Assembly: GCA_004297235.1 (NCBI GenBank)
Contig: SCUR01000065.1
Span: 1 to 6,891, forward strand
DNA length: 6,891 nt
Direction of reading: 5' to 3'
From: Candidatus Manganitrophaceae bacterium
GTDB lineage: Bacteria > Nitrospirota > Nitrospiria > SBBL01 > Manganitrophaceae
Shown: piece after piece, positions 5,711 to 6,891 of the stretch
How the letters are laid out: the number at the start of each line of letters is the position of its first letter
Position numbering within the stretch: position 1 is the stretch's first letter
Program-made: the position numbers and the translations under genes
The notes under the pieces: model-generated
Databases searched by the model: none
What the model was told of the DNA's origin: nothing
The model's input: only the letters and a program-made list of their open reading frames with translations

Positions 5711-6891
5711 CTAAGGGCTGAAGTTGGCCTGGACCGATTGATCTGAACTCATCGTTACGACACAGTCTCCGATGAGATTCGTGCAGGCACCACTCCAGCC
5801 GGTAAATACAGAGAGGCTGTTGGGGGTGGCCGTCAATGTAACCTGCGAGTTAAGGTTGTAGGGCGCCGAACAGGTCGCGTCGCAATTAATCCCTGGCGGA
5901 TTGATGGTAACGCTGCCGCTCCCTGAGATGGTGACGGTGAGAACTGGTTTGGTAAACGTCGCCGTAACTGCTTTCGCCGCATTCATGTTTACAGTGCAGG
6001 AGGTCCCGTCGGCACTGTTACAACCGGTCCATCCGCCGAAGGCCGATCCCGAATCAGGCGTCGCTGTCAACGTAACGGCCCCAAAGTTGAAATCAGCTTG
6101 GCAAGTCGGTTGGCAGCTAATACCAATAGGATCACTGGTCACGGTCCCGCTTCCGGGACCCTCATTGGTGACGGTCAGTGTAAATGTCTGAGCGGTAAAC
6201 GTTGCCGTGACCGATTTCGCCGCGGTCATAGTGACGGTACAGGAAGTCCCACTAGGAGTGTCACAACCGGTCCATCTGCTAAAGTCGGAGCCGATACTCG
6301 GCACCGCGGTCAGAGTTACGACGGCACCTGAATCAAAGCTAGCCTGGCAAGTCGGTTTGCAGCTAATCCCTGAGGGAGTGCTGGTGACGGTCCCGATCCC
6401 TGTTCCTGGAGTTGCAACATCGAGAGTGAAGATAGGAAGGGTAGTCGCGCCGACCGTGTTCGAGTAAGCGCTCAGGTTTCCTGCCGCATCGGCGGCTTGT
6501 ACCCGGTAGCTGTAATTGGTGCCCGATGCCAAACCACTGTCGTTGTAGCTGGGATTAGTCACTAAAGAGGCATTAATCCGGGTAAAGTTACTGCACCCTG
6601 CTCCCTGGCAGCGCTCGATCCAGTAGCCGCTCACCCCGACATTGTCCGTTGAAGCCGTCCAAGAAAGATTAATCTGGCTGCTGCTGGCTGCGGTCGCATT
6701 GAGGCTCGACGGAGCCGATGGAGGAGTAATGTCGGCCGTCGTAAATGTGAAATCGCTGCTGGTGGCTGGATTCCCGGACGAATCTTTGCTTTTGACCCGG
6801 TAATGATACAACGTCGAACTGGAAAGACCTGAAAGTACCACACTGTGGCCGGTAACAAAAACAGGATCTAGTGAACTGCTGCTTCCGTAGG
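5711..6891 (-). CDS. Fibronectin III / InlB-type B-repeat surface protein, 3' part
   Basis: The reading frame stays open to the window edge, so the N-terminus is missing and 392 residues are visible. Residues 1-51 are the end of one fibronectin III-like module (SSTLYHYRVKSKDSSGN). A complete module follows at about 55-150 (PPSAPSSLNA start, NLSAYSNTV end), carrying an extra Cys94/Cys99 pair. Three bacterial B-repeats of the InlB/Flg_new type fill 154-392. Each keeps a G(S/T)VT strand, LTA(V/T)P, W(T/S)G and a final VTATF or VQANF. Each has four cysteines (177/181/209/217, 259/263/290/298, 336/340/369/376), which suggests two disulfides per repeat and hence an exported location. The protein stops right after repeat 3, with no sortase signal, PEP-CTERM or other anchor. 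A GTG at 6841 is internal and not the start. Five lines counted average about 54% GC, lower than the gene at 464-2965. The function is unknown; adhesion is a guess. Confidence 0.88.
   Translation of the reverse strand, partial: YGSSSSLDPVFVTGHSVVLSGLSSSTLYHYRVKSKDSSGNPATSSDFTFTTADITPPSAPSSLNATAASSSQINLSWTASTDNVGVSGYWIERCQGAGCSNFTRINASLVTNPSYNDSGLASGTNYSYRVQAADAAGNLSAYSNTVGATTLPIFTLDVATPGTGIGTVTSTPSGISCKPTCQASFDSGAVVTLTAVPSIGSDFSRWTGCDTPSGTSCTVTMTAAKSVTATFTAQTFTLTVTNEGPGSGTVTSDPIGISCQPTCQADFNFGAVTLTATPDSGSAFGGWTGCNSADGTSCTVNMNAAKAVTATFTKPVLTVTISGSGSVTINPPGINCDATCSAPYNLNSQVTLTATPNSLSVFTGWSGACTNLIGDCVVTMSSDQSVQANFSP
5714..6430 (-). repeat. Three tandem Cys-rich B-repeats, two nearly alike at DNA level
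   Basis: Three units of about 77-82 codons lie in tandem. Units 1 and 2 still share exact DNA blocks, for example a 14-base block at 6020-6033 and 6263-6276 (243 bases apart) and a 12-base block at 6099-6110 and 6345-6356 (246 bases apart). Unit 3, nearest the stop codon, is more diverged. The pattern points to tandem duplication, with units 1 and 2 the younger pair. Confidence 0.75.

Noticed and set aside
5711..5740. C-terminal sorting or anchoring signal on the FN3/B-repeat protein
   Set aside because: The protein ends directly after the third B-repeat (ANFSP). There is no LPxTG, PEP-CTERM, hydrophobic tail or type IX secretion C-terminal domain.
1..6891. CRISPR array, tRNA, rRNA, transposase or toxin-antitoxin pair
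   Set aside because: No regularly spaced direct repeats with unique spacers, no tRNA-like cloverleaf noticed, and no coding frame with transposase, toxin or antitoxin features.

Overview
The window is ordinary bacterial chromosome of moderately high GC, roughly 55-65% in the lines counted by eye. It holds five protein-coding genes: one + strand gene on the left and four - strand genes on the right. The mix of long Sec-exported repeat proteins (delta-60 repeats, PxKF domain, fibronectin III and InlB-type B-repeats) and an ABC-2 exporter suits an environmental Gram-negative-like lineage such as Nitrospirota or Desulfobacterota. That placement is inference, because no marker gene is present.

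Layout. Positions 1-463 carry no supportable gene. They hold several GC-rich inverted repeats, one of which looks like a weak minus-strand terminator. Positions 464-2965 (+) encode an 833-residue exported protein with a signal peptide, seven delta-60 repeats, about three Ig-like modules and a C-terminal PxKF domain. It converges across a 40-base gap on a - strand ABC-2 exporter operon read from 5673 to 3006: permease 1 (5673-4885), permease 2 (4871-4083) and ATPase (3998-3006). This trio matches the uncharacterised family COG4587/COG3694/COG4586. Right of it, on the same strand, lies the 3' part of a large exported protein (5711 to the window edge) with fibronectin III modules and three Cys-rich B-repeats.

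How the parts work together. The two permeases and the ATPase should assemble into one inner-membrane exporter; its substrate cannot be read from sequence. A perfect extended -10 promoter sits so close to the permease 1 ATG that transcription is predicted to start on the ATG itself, giving a leaderless mRNA. Permease 2 has a Shine-Dalgarno sequence overlapping the stop codon of permease 1, which suggests translational coupling. An 84-base gap with a long nested hairpin (GAAA apical loop in the transcript) separates permease 2 from the ATPase. The two surface-type proteins most likely leave by Sec, and nothing ties them to the ABC exporter.

I see no clearly new system. The points most worth checking are the predicted leaderless start, the hairpin between permease 2 and ATPase, and the structured region upstream of 464.
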